This document shows positions 1 through 6,179 of a stretch of 6,329 bases of DNA, in pieces (within the stretch, counting starts at the first letter, position 1; every line of letters starts with the position of its first letter). Below the pieces are notes generated by a model. That model made no database searches. It worked only from the letters and a program-made list of their open reading frames with translations, and was not told the origin of the DNA. Origin of the DNA: JAJKIP01 sp040509055 (GTDB lineage: Bacteria; Bacteroidota; Bacteroidia; Chitinophagales; Chitinophagaceae); the NCBI GenBank assembly GCA_040509055.1, contig JBEVLT010000455.1, forward strand, positions 1-6,329, written 5' to 3'. Made by a program: the position numbers and the translations under genes.

Positions 1-1
1 C

Positions 2-658
2 GCCATTGTTTATATTTTTCTCGGGTTCCTTCTCTTCCTGCTCGATAGCCAGGTTGGCAATCGGAAAAAACAAGCCCTGCTGCTGCAAAAAAGCCGGGAG
101 GCCGAACTGCAATTCCTCCGCTCGCAGATCAACCCGCATTTCCTGTTCAACACGCTCAACAATATCTATTCGCTGGTGTACGAGCAATCGGACAAAGCCC
201 CGGCCGCTATGTTGCGCCTGTCGGACATGATGCGCTACATGCTGTATGAAAAAAAAGAAACCGTGCCGCTGGCGAAAGAGTGGGACTATATCAGCAGTTT
301 CGTGGAGCTGCAAAAGCTGCGGTTTCACGAAGAGCCGGCGATTGTGCTTACCGCAGAAGGCAACCTCGACGCCCACCTGATCCCTCCCTACCTGCTGATA
401 CCCTTTGTGGAAAATGCTTTTAAGCACGGCGATCTGCGGGATGCCGCCGACCCGCTGACGATTACGCTTGCTGCCGGCGACGGGGATATCCGGTTTAGGG
501 TACAAAACAAGATCAGCCACCGCAACAAAGACGAAAGCGGCGGCGTGGGGCTGGACAATGTGCGGCGGCGGCTGGAGCTCATCTTTCCCGGCCGGCACAC
601 GCTGCAGACCGGTTCCGATGGCCGGCAGCATGCCGCTACACTCATCCTGAAACTGTAA
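2..658 (+). CDS. Sensor histidine kinase, LytS/YehU type (5'-truncated)
   Basis: Membrane sensor kinase that autophosphorylates on histidine and passes the phosphate to the response regulator encoded next to it. The gene runs off the left edge: the frame is open from base 2 and 218 residues are visible before TAA. The visible part begins with the end of a hydrophobic helix (AIVYIFLGFLLFLL), then a basic, coiled linker (RKKQALLLQKSREAEL). The His_kinase (PF06580) signature QINPHFLFNTLNNIYSL follows, with the likely phospho-acceptor His encoded at 137-139. Next come LRLSDMMRYMLYE, the conserved ELQKLRF segment, the N box PYLLIPFVENAFKHG of the HATPase domain, and a C-terminal GGVGLDNVRRRLELIFPG glycine motif. 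This arrangement is diagnostic of the LytS family, whose partners are usually LytTR regulators. A GTG at 176 lies inside the conserved domain and is not the start. The stimulus is unknown because the sensor region is outside the window. Confidence 0.95.
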   Translation, partial: AIVYIFLGFLLFLLDSQVGNRKKQALLLQKSREAELQFLRSQINPHFLFNTLNNIYSLVYEQSDKAPAAMLRLSDMMRYMLYEKKETVPLAKEWDYISSFVELQKLRFHEEPAIVLTAEGNLDAHLIPPYLLIPFVENAFKHGDLRDAADPLTITLAAGDGDIRFRVQNKISHRNKDESGGVGLDNVRRRLELIFPGRHTLQTGSDGRQHAATLILKL

Positions 659-663
659 TTTGC

Positions 664-1374
664 ATGATGATACGATGTGTGATCGTGGATGATGAACCCC
701 TGGCCGTAAAGCTGCTGCAGGACTATGCCTCCCGCATTCCTGGCCTGGACGTCATCCTTGCCACCGGCGACGTGTTTGCCGCCCTGCAGGCCGCGCAAAA
801 CAACCAGGCCGATCTTATTTTCCTTGACATCCAGATGCCGGAGCTTACCGGCATCCAGTTCATGAAGATCCTGAACGGCAAATGCAGGGTGATCCTCACC
901 ACGGCCTACGAAGAATATGCGGTCCAGGCCTTCGATCATGACGTAGTCGATTACCTGCTCAAACCGTTTTCGCTGGAGCGGTTTATTACCGCTGTGAACA
1001 AAGCGCGGGAACGAATACAGGCGCCTGCACCGCCCCAGTCTTCCTCATCCTCATCGTCTGCCCCTGAATTCATCTTTGTAAAATCGGAATACAAAGCCAT
1101 CCGGGTAGACCTGAAGAACATCCTGTATTTCGAAAGCCTTCGCGATTATGTAGCCATCCATACGACTACAGGAAAGATACTGACCCTGCAAAGCCTGAAA
1201 AGCTTTGAAGACCTGCTGCAGGACTCCAATTTTGTACGCGTGCACAAATCTTATATCATTGCGGCAGACAAGGTCAGCAGCATCGAGCGCAGGCGGGTCG
1301 TGATCGGGAACATCTACATCCCGGTTGGCGATACGTACATGGAAAAGTTCAGGGAAAAATTCCCGGTCAGGTAG
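664..1374 (+). CDS. LytTR-family response regulator
   Basis: DNA-binding response regulator of the LytR/AlgR class, 236 residues, the usual length. The receiver domain occupies about residues 3-118: acidic pair D9-D10, phospho-acceptor D55 in LIFLDIQMPE, switch threonine T79/T80 (ILTTAY) and K100 in LLKPF. A linker of about 15 residues contains seven consecutive serines (126-132). The LytTR DNA-binding domain spans about 135-234, with FVKSEYKAIRVDLKNILYFE, the RDYVAI strand, and FVRVHKSYIIAADKV. The gene starts 5 bp after the histidine kinase stop, so the two are surely co-transcribed. ATG codons at 664 and 667 are both possible starts; neither has a Shine-Dalgarno sequence, as is usual in Bacteroidota. 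Its targets cannot be told from the sequence; these regulators often act on adjacent or their own promoters through direct repeats. Confidence 0.96.
   Translation: MMIRCVIVDDEPLAVKLLQDYASRIPGLDVILATGDVFAALQAAQNNQADLIFLDIQMPELTGIQFMKILNGKCRVILTTAYEEYAVQAFDHDVVDYLLKPFSLERFITAVNKARERIQAPAPPQSSSSSSSAPEFIFVKSEYKAIRVDLKNILYFESLRDYVAIHTTTGKILTLQSLKSFEDLLQDSNFVRVHKSYIIAADKVSSIERRRVVIGNIYIPVGDTYMEKFREKFPVR
1039..1059 (+). repeat. Poly-serine codon run in the response-regulator linker
   Basis: Seven successive TCN serine codons (TCT, TCC, TCA, TCC, TCA, TCG, TCT) encode S126-S132, between the receiver and LytTR domains. The run is preceded by Ala/Pro-rich APAPPQ. It is a low-complexity flexible linker. 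The imperfect trinucleotide tract may vary in length between strains. Confidence 0.8.
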
Positions 1375-1376
1375 GA

Positions 1377-1865
1377 CTATCTTCTTGTTTTGATCACCCG
1401 GGTGTTTGTCCATGTATCATGCCAGGGATCGCCGAAGCCGCTGAAAACCTCAAAGGGAACAAGTCGTGAAACGGACCGCAACAGCGCATCCCTGAAAGTT
1501 AGTTCTGCACCGTCATTCCGAATGGTTCGCGTACCCGAGATCACCTTGCCGACCGTGCGGCCCTGAAAAGCTTTTTCGCAGATGGTATAGTAAAACACAT
1601 AATTGAAGATGCCAATGGCAAAGGAGATCAGCAACAGGTCCCATGGGTCGTCGCTATAACTAATCCCGAGAATGTACTCCGGGAACAAGGCTTGCAGTAT
1701 ATAAACGACGAGCCGTCCGGTCAACTGGGCCAGCACGAACCGCATAAACAAATTATCGATCAGCCAGTTTACAAAACGCTGGCCCCGTGTAGCGGCTTCA
1801 TATTGTACAAAGGATTCCAGTTCGTCTGCAAGACTTATACCCTGTGGCTCTGTTTGCTCAGTCAT
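1377..1865 (-). CDS. RDD family integral membrane protein
   Basis: Small inner-membrane protein of 162 residues with an RDD domain (PF06271), a family of mostly unknown function in which some members have been linked to ion transport or stress. Visible hallmarks are ATRGQRFVNWLIDNL (residues 25-39, with the family's Arg and Asp), a first hydrophobic stretch at about 33-62, a second at about 77-97 (LLLISFAIGIFNYVFYYTI), then QGRTVGKVISGTRTI (101-115), FRDALLRSVSRLVPFEVFSGFG (124-145) and the closing WHDTWTNTRVI. The N-terminal 20 residues are polar and cytosolic. The start lies 25 bp after the stop of the HAD phosphatase gene, so it is probably the last gene of the same transcript. It ends 2 bp from the stop of the convergent response regulator. 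No role in sugar use can be deduced; it may simply be co-transcribed. Confidence 0.88.
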   Translation of the reverse strand: MTEQTEPQGISLADELESFVQYEAATRGQRFVNWLIDNLFMRFVLAQLTGRLVVYILQALFPEYILGISYSDDPWDLLLISFAIGIFNYVFYYTICEKAFQGRTVGKVISGTRTIRNDGAELTFRDALLRSVSRLVPFEVFSGFGDPWHDTWTNTRVIKTRR

Positions 1866-1890
1866 AAAGGAGATGTTTGGTGCCGGAAAA

Positions 1891-2511
1891 CTAACTAAAT
1901 ATTCCTGATTCCGTCAATTCTTTCTCCAGCTGCTCCGGGCTGTGGAAGTGAATGCTTTGAATACCCAATGCTTCTGCACCTTTTACATTGCGCAGGTTGT
2001 CGTCGATAAAGATGGCCTGTGATGGATGCACCCCATACCGGTCCAGCAGGCGCTGGTAAAACTCCGGGAACGGCTTGCGCATCTTTTCTTCGCCGCTGAC
2101 CACCCGCCCGTCAAACCAGTGCAGGAAATTATAGCGCACCAGGGCGATATCGAACAGGCTGGCCTGCCAGTTGGTCAATGCATAGATCTTATACCTGCCG
2201 CTTTCCTTCAACCGGCGGAAGATGTCCACCGTGCCCGGGATCGGCGCTTTCAGCATTTCGGTCCACCGGCCATAATAATCGCGGATCGGCTGCTCCCACT
2301 CCGGGTGCTGCCTCACCAGTTCCTGGGTGGCTTCCACGATGGAGCGGCCGGCATCCTGCTCTTCGTTCCAGTCAGGCGTACAGATATTGGCAAAGAAATG
2401 CGCTCTTTTTTCAGGCGAATCAAAATAGTTTTCGTCGAACACGTAGTTGGGATTCCAGTCGACCAATACGCCGCCCAGGTCGAATATGATCGTATCAATA
2501 GATTTGTTCAT
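1891..2511 (-). CDS. HAD-superfamily phosphatase (subfamily IA, YihX-like)
   Basis: Cytosolic haloacid-dehalogenase-type phosphatase, 206 residues, full length. Motif I is IIFDLGGVLVDWN with nucleophile D11; an alpha-helical cap covers about residues 20-90 (contains CTPDWNEEQDAGR). Motif II is YALTNW (T113, N114), the motif III lysine is K146 in MRKPFPEFY, and motif IV is IFIDDN (D170, D171). The residue two after the nucleophile is Gly instead of the usual Asp; E. coli YihX, an alpha-D-glucose-1-phosphatase, has the same DLGN/DLGG arrangement, so this need not mean loss of activity. The substrate is not determined by sequence; a sugar phosphate or other small phosphomonoester is the family expectation. 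Its ATG lies 17 bp inside the 3' end of the MFS transporter gene, implying translational coupling. Confidence 0.9.
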   Translation of the reverse strand: MNKSIDTIIFDLGGVLVDWNPNYVFDENYFDSPEKRAHFFANICTPDWNEEQDAGRSIVEATQELVRQHPEWEQPIRDYYGRWTEMLKAPIPGTVDIFRRLKESGRYKIYALTNWQASLFDIALVRYNFLHWFDGRVVSGEEKMRKPFPEFYQRLLDRYGVHPSQAIFIDDNLRNVKGAEALGIQSIHFHSPEQLEKELTESGIFS

Positions 2512-3697
2512 CGTGTGGTACTTCTTTGATTTTAGTTGCTTTGCTGGTCAGGAATTGATTTCGCCAGCCCACGATCGCTGCCGTAACGGATAGCAACACC
2601 AATAACGCCAGGCCCGTGGAAAGGTTGGTCTTTTCCGAGATAAAACCGATGACGGAGGGCCCGGTCAGGAACCCGATCAGCCCACCCGTGGTGACCATGG
2701 CAAAGCCTTCCACCGTGCTCACACCGGGTATATTGGCCGAGGCGCTGAACAATACCGGCACGATGCAGGAACAGCCAAAACCGACCATGACATACCCGGC
2801 AATAGCCGGTATCACTCCCGGGGCAAGCACCACCAGCAGAAAGCCGGCAGCTGCCAGCGAACTGCCTGTTACAACGATCCTTTTCCTGCCCAGTTTATTA
2901 ATCAGGTTATCACCGTTCAGCCGGCCCAGCGTCATGGCGGCAGAAAACCCGCCATATCCCAGGCTGACCAGTTCTTTTGAAGCATGCAGGCTTTCCTTCA
3001 GGTAAATGGCGCTCCAATCCGCCACACAGCCTTCCGCCATGAACACGATCATACAGATGAAGGAGATGCCAAGGATGGATAAGGACGGCAGTTTAAGCTT
3101 CGACCGGCTATGCAGGATATCCCGGTGCGATAACAGGTGCCCTTTATTCAGCTGGAGCGTGAGGAGAATACCAACTGCCACGATCACGATCTGCCACCCG
3201 GAAGGCACATGCAGGCCGAAGAAAAAGGAAGCCAGGCCAGCGCTCACGCCGCCGCCCAGGCTATACATGGCATGGCAGGTGCTCATCAGGCTCTTACCGT
3301 AGCGTTTCTCCAGCAGGTTTACCGTGGCATTGGCAGACAGGCCATTGAGAAAACTGACAAGCCCGAACAGGTACAGGCACAGCCAGAGCATGATCTGGTT
3401 TACCGAGTTGATCTGGAACGACATGATCACACAAAGCAGGGAATACCCGCCCAGCATCCAGTTGCCTACCGGCACCTTGCTGAAGATGCGGGTGGAAAGC
3501 GCCACGCCGGTTAACGCGCCCAGCGGCGAAAGCAACAAGGACAACCCCAGTGTAAAATCAGTTAACCCCAGCCTGTCCTTGATGCCGGGAATAGAAGCTC
3601 CCCAGGTGCCGAACAACAGGCCGGATGCAGAAAACAGGAAGCCTACGGCCAGCGCAGGCTTCAGTTTGATAAACGATGTTGTATTCCTCAGCAGCAT
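2495..3697 (-). CDS. MFS transporter, YbjJ-like
   Basis: Inner-membrane transporter of the major facilitator superfamily, 400 residues, with hydrophobic segments along the whole length consistent with 12 helices and a short cytosolic C-terminus. Segments that resemble E. coli YbjJ are CHAMYSLGGGVSAGLA (141-156), FMAEGCVADWSAIYLKE (219-235), the MFS loop motif GRLNGDNLINKLGRKR (258-272, between helices 8 and 9) and GGLIGFLTGPSVIGFISE (338-355). YbjJ has no firmly established substrate, so none is assigned here; sugars are also handled by the related FucP-type carriers. The start ATG sits 10 bp after the SemiSWEET stop and is preceded by AAGGCGG, a plausible though not perfect ribosome binding site and one of few in this window. 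The 3' end overlaps the HAD phosphatase gene by 17 bp. Confidence 0.9.
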   Translation of the reverse strand: MLLRNTTSFIKLKPALAVGFLFSASGLLFGTWGASIPGIKDRLGLTDFTLGLSLLLSPLGALTGVALSTRIFSKVPVGNWMLGGYSLLCVIMSFQINSVNQIMLWLCLYLFGLVSFLNGLSANATVNLLEKRYGKSLMSTCHAMYSLGGGVSAGLASFFFGLHVPSGWQIVIVAVGILLTLQLNKGHLLSHRDILHSRSKLKLPSLSILGISFICMIVFMAEGCVADWSAIYLKESLHASKELVSLGYGGFSAAMTLGRLNGDNLINKLGRKRIVVTGSSLAAAGFLLVVLAPGVIPAIAGYVMVGFGCSCIVPVLFSASANIPGVSTVEGFAMVTTGGLIGFLTGPSVIGFISEKTNLSTGLALLVLLSVTAAIVGWRNQFLTSKATKIKEVPHDEQIY

Positions 3698-3702
3698 GAA
3701 TA

Positions 3703-3709
3703 CCGCCTT
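3703..3709 (-). promoter_or_regulatory. Shine-Dalgarno-like site for the MFS gene
   Basis: AAGGCGG lies 5 nt before the ATG at 3697 and includes the last two bases of the SemiSWEET stop codon. Other genes in the window have no such site. It supports this start and suggests reinitiation after SemiSWEET translation. Confidence 0.4.
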
Positions 3710-3980
3710 ACTTTCTTATTATATTCTTATACGTCAGTTTAAAATAGATCATGGTCAGCGCCATCACCAGCACCACCGAATTGGTGAGCGTAATGATCAT
3801 ATCACTCTTCAGGACGCCGTATACGATCCACATCACGTCGTTGACGGCTGCGATCACGAACATCAGCAATGAGATGTCTTTTGCCGATTTTTCCCGCCAG
3901 GTCTTGATCACCTGCGGCAGGAAGATCAGGGTGGTGACGACCCCTGCTGCTACGCCCAGCACATCAACAAATGGTATCAT
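3708..3980 (-). CDS. SemiSWEET (MtN3/saliva) sugar transporter
   Basis: Three-helix bacterial half-SWEET, 90 residues, the typical length (85-95). SemiSWEETs form symmetric homodimers in the inner membrane and move mono- or disaccharides by facilitated diffusion. Helix 1 spans about residues 5-25 and ends in the PQ-loop motif FLPQVIKTWREKSAKDIS (P22, Q23). Helix 2 is about 37-56 (LLMFVIAAVNDVMWIVYGV, with W51 near the substrate pocket). Helix 3 is about 60-83, with N67 (ITLTNSVVLVMAL) matching the conserved pocket asparagine of Leptospira and Vibrio SemiSWEETs. Its ATG overlaps the GH97 stop codon (ATGA), so it is translationally coupled to that glycosidase. This context suggests it carries the sugar released by GH97, most simply glucose; that is inference. 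Confidence 0.93.
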   Translation of the reverse strand: MIPFVDVLGVAAGVVTTLIFLPQVIKTWREKSAKDISLLMFVIAAVNDVMWIVYGVLKSDMIITLTNSVVLVMALTMIYFKLTYKNIIRK

Positions 3981-6112
3981 TTATATTTCTTTAGTTGCAT
4001 TAGCTCCGCTGCCCCGGCTGGCATTAAACTGATGGCGGCACCGCCGCCCGGGGCCAGCTTCAGCCGCAGCTTTGTTTTATTGTCTACAATGAACTTTTCG
4101 ATCACATAGGCTTCCGGGTTGGTTTTCCAGCCGGCATCGTCCGCATCGCGGTAGATGGTAGCCACATAGCTCCTGCCCGCATCCAGGAAGTCCAGCAAAG
4201 ATGTAAAATTTCGTGCATTCTCATCGGTAATCGCTCCCATAAACCAGTTGTCTTTTCCTTTTGCCTTGCGGGCCATGATGATATAATCGCCGGGTTCGGC
4301 ATCCGGCACCCGCGTATCGTCCCAATCTACTGCCACATCTTTGATGAACTGGAAGGCATCCATCCGGGCTTCGTAATTTTCCGGCAGATCGGCTGCCATC
4401 TGCAGCGGGCTGTACATGGTCACGTACAGGGCCAGCTGCTTGGCCAGCGTAGTCTGCACCTGCTCTTTCTTACCGGGGTTATAATAGCTCATTTTGATCC
4501 GGAAGATGCCCGGTGTATAATCCATCGGGCCACCCATGAGCCGGGTAAAGGGCAGGATGGTCTCGTGATCCGGCGGGTTGCCCGTGCTCCACGCATTGAA
4601 CTCGTTGCCGCGGGCCGCTTCGCTCGCCAACCAGTTGGGATACGTGCGGTGCAGCCCGGTGAGGCGCACGGATTCGTGCATATCCACCATGATGTGGTAA
4701 CCGGCCGTTTTTTTGGCCACCCGCTCATAATGTTTTACCATCCACTGGCCATCGTGATGTTCGCCGCGTGGAATGATGCGGCCCACATAGCCCGATTTTA
4801 CAGCGTTGTACCCGTAGCGTTGCATAAAGCGATAAGCCGTATCCATCCAGCGCTCATAGTTGGTCACCGAGCCGGAGGTTTCGTGGTGCATGATGATCTT
4901 TACTCCCTTCGATCGGGCATACGCCGACAGCTCCTGCACATTGAAATCAGGGTAAGGCGTCACAAAGTCGAACACATCTTCTTTCCACTGGCCAAACCAG
5001 TCTTCCCAGCCTGTATTCCATCCTTCCACCAGCACGGCATCGATGCCGTTTTTCGCAGCAAAATCAATGTACCGTTTCACGTTAGCGGTCGTAGCGCCAT
5101 GCGGCACGCGGGTAGCCTGCTGCGACCCCACCTGCCCGCCGCTGTAGTCCCAGCTGCTTTTACCTACATGCATTTCCCACCATACACCCACAAATTTCTG
5201 CGGCTTTACCCAGGAACTATCGCCGATGGCAGAGGGTTCGTTCAGGTTCAGGATCATTCGTGACGTAAGCACGTCGCCCGCCCTGTCGCTCACCACGATC
5301 GTGCGCCAGGGTGTTTTGGCAGGCGCCTGCAGGTAGGCCTTGTTGCCCACAGCATCCGGCACCAGGGCCGAGATAAACGTGAAATTTGCCTTGTCCAGCA
5401 CCAGGTTCATGGCCGGGTAATTGACCAGGGCAGCCTCGTGCAGGTTGATGTACAGGCCGTCGGCCGATTTCATCATCAGCGGGGTCTGTACCGCATTTTT
5501 ATCAAAGAATGTTTTGGCATGTATCTCCTGTGCCGCACCGCCGCCGGTAGCATCTACCTGGCTCAGCGGCGTGGTGTAATAAGTAAACTCGTTGGTATCG
5601 TAGTCGCCGGGTATCCAGAAGGCCTTGTGATCGCCGGTCATGGTAAATTGCGTGAACTCCCCATCCACGATAAAATGATGCAGCGAGTCCTGCTGCGGAA
5701 ACTCGTAGCGGAAACCGACCCCGTCGTCGAAAACACGGAACACGACCGTGAGCAGGATACCCGATCCGCCATGGTCGCGCAGGTGAACAACCAGCTGCTT
5801 GTAGTAATTGCGGATCCGGCTTTGCTCGCCCCAGACGGGTTGCCAGGTTTGGTCCGTGGCCGAAGAGTCCACGCCAATCAGATCGAACCGGGTGAGCAGG
5901 CGGTCGGGAACTTTTAGTTTAAGACCAAGCACCGATGGCAGGATGACCTCTTTTCCCCGGAAAGCCACGCGGTACAGCAGGGCGCTCCCATCCTGCTGCT
6001 GCACCCCCAGGCTGATGCGATTGCCGGGTGAATGAACAACGATCGTGGTATTGGAATAAGCCTGTGCGCAGAGGAATGCAGGCAATACAAAAGCAAGCAA
6101 TTTTTTCAGCAT
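3977..6112 (-). CDS. Glycoside hydrolase family 97, SusB-like alpha-glucosidase
   Basis: Secreted alpha-glycosidase of 711 residues from the chosen ATG. Residues 1-20 (MLKKLLAFVLPAFLCAQAYS) form a signal peptide with a likely cut after AQA or AYS; the Cys at 15 is not in a proper lipobox. The start at 6112 is preferred over an in-frame ATG at 6163, which would put 17 residues before the signal peptide. An N-terminal beta-sandwich (about 22-290) precedes a (beta/alpha)8 barrel (from about 305) and a C-terminal beta domain. Glutamates matching the inverting subgroup are E411 (MHHETSG, base; SusB E439), E480 (MHESVRLTG, base; SusB E508) and E504 (ARGNEF, acid; SusB E532). E498 and probably E175 (DTNEF) would bind calcium. 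In the retaining alpha-galactosidase subgroup an Asp nucleophile is used instead, so alpha-glucosidase is favoured. Other conserved blocks are VEGWNTGWEDWFG, AVKSGYVG, IPRGEHH and GGPMDYTPGIF. It acts in the periplasm and is probably the first gene of the minus-strand operon. Confidence 0.96.
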   Translation of the reverse strand: MLKKLLAFVLPAFLCAQAYSNTTIVVHSPGNRISLGVQQQDGSALLYRVAFRGKEVILPSVLGLKLKVPDRLLTRFDLIGVDSSATDQTWQPVWGEQSRIRNYYKQLVVHLRDHGGSGILLTVVFRVFDDGVGFRYEFPQQDSLHHFIVDGEFTQFTMTGDHKAFWIPGDYDTNEFTYYTTPLSQVDATGGGAAQEIHAKTFFDKNAVQTPLMMKSADGLYINLHEAALVNYPAMNLVLDKANFTFISALVPDAVGNKAYLQAPAKTPWRTIVVSDRAGDVLTSRMILNLNEPSAIGDSSWVKPQKFVGVWWEMHVGKSSWDYSGGQVGSQQATRVPHGATTANVKRYIDFAAKNGIDAVLVEGWNTGWEDWFGQWKEDVFDFVTPYPDFNVQELSAYARSKGVKIIMHHETSGSVTNYERWMDTAYRFMQRYGYNAVKSGYVGRIIPRGEHHDGQWMVKHYERVAKKTAGYHIMVDMHESVRLTGLHRTYPNWLASEAARGNEFNAWSTGNPPDHETILPFTRLMGGPMDYTPGIFRIKMSYYNPGKKEQVQTTLAKQLALYVTMYSPLQMAADLPENYEARMDAFQFIKDVAVDWDDTRVPDAEPGDYIIMARKAKGKDNWFMGAITDENARNFTSLLDFLDAGRSYVATIYRDADDAGWKTNPEAYVIEKFIVDNKTKLRLKLAPGGGAAISLMPAGAAELMQLKKYK

Positions 6113-6131
6113 GGTGCATTCAATTTGGCCG

Positions 6132-6162
6132 TGAAGATAGAACTTAATGTATAAAGTACACA
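6132..6162 (-). promoter_or_regulatory. Candidate Bacteroidota promoter upstream of GH97
   Basis: On the minus strand, TGTG (6159-6162) and TATCTTCA (6132-6139) are separated by 19 nt, which resembles the Bacteroidota sigma-ABfr pattern TTTG-N19-TAnnTTTG with one mismatch in the first element and two in the second. Transcription would begin about 12-15 nt before the ATG at 6112. The match is weak and a longer transcript from the upstream LOG-family gene is equally possible. Confidence 0.3.
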
Positions 6163-6165
6163 TTA
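6145..6165. promoter_or_regulatory. Imperfect 21-bp dyad, candidate operator
   Basis: On the plus strand, TAATGTATA (6145-6153) and TACACATTA (6157-6165) are inverted repeats pairing at 8 of 9 positions around the centre AAG. The dyad overlaps the -33 element of the candidate promoter and lies in the only real intergenic gap of the minus strand, a fitting place for a dimeric repressor or activator. No regulator gene of that kind is in the window. The A/T-rich arms and absence of a following T-run argue against a terminator. Confidence 0.35.
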
Positions 6166-6179
6166 GTCAGGCGGCCAGC

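Larger units (their letters stand above)
1377..6112 (-). other. Inferred operon: GH97, SemiSWEET, MFS, HAD, RDD
   Basis: Five same-strand genes are packed with junctions of -4, +10, -17 and +25 bp. The two overlaps and the 10-bp gap make co-transcription and coupled translation of the first four very likely; membership of the RDD gene is less certain. No stem-loop followed by a T-run was found at any junction. Common purpose (alpha-glucoside hydrolysis, sugar import and phosphate-ester turnover) is inferred from the gene families. Confidence 0.75.

Noticed and set aside
388..939. 183-codon open frame on the minus strand across the kinase/regulator junction
   Set aside because: It is antisense to two genes with unmistakable conserved domains and its translation shows no recognisable family; it is a by-product of the GC-rich codon use.
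1395..1404. Perfect 10-bp palindrome CACCCGGGTG near the convergent stops, as a terminator
   Set aside because: It has no loop, lies within the codons for the RDD protein's conserved C-terminus, and is not followed by a proper T-run.
2026..2529. 167-codon plus-strand open frame opposite the HAD phosphatase
   Set aside because: The HAD gene on the other strand has all four catalytic motifs; this frame has no family resemblance.
3324..3872. 182-codon plus-strand open frame covering the MFS and SemiSWEET junction
   Set aside because: It runs antisense through two well-supported transporter genes and ends in repetitive His/Gln residues with no domain.
4565..5263. 232-codon open frame on the plus strand inside the GH97 gene
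   Set aside because: It lies opposite the most conserved part of the GH97 catalytic barrel, and its His/Arg/Val-rich translation is typical of an antisense frame.
4057..6112. GH97 as a retaining alpha-galactosidase
   Set aside because: The base and acid glutamates of the inverting subgroup (HHETSG, MHESVR, RGNEF) are all present with the same 69- and 24-residue spacing as in SusB.
6117..6119. Out-of-frame ATG on the minus strand, 7 nt before the GH97 start
   Set aside because: It opens a frame within the GH97 signal-peptide and sandwich region with no recognisable protein; probably incidental.
6113..6163. In-frame ATG at 6163 as the GH97 start
   Set aside because: It would add 17 residues, including a Cys and charged residues, before a clean signal peptide, and the candidate -7 element lies downstream of it. 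The ATG at 6112 is preferred.
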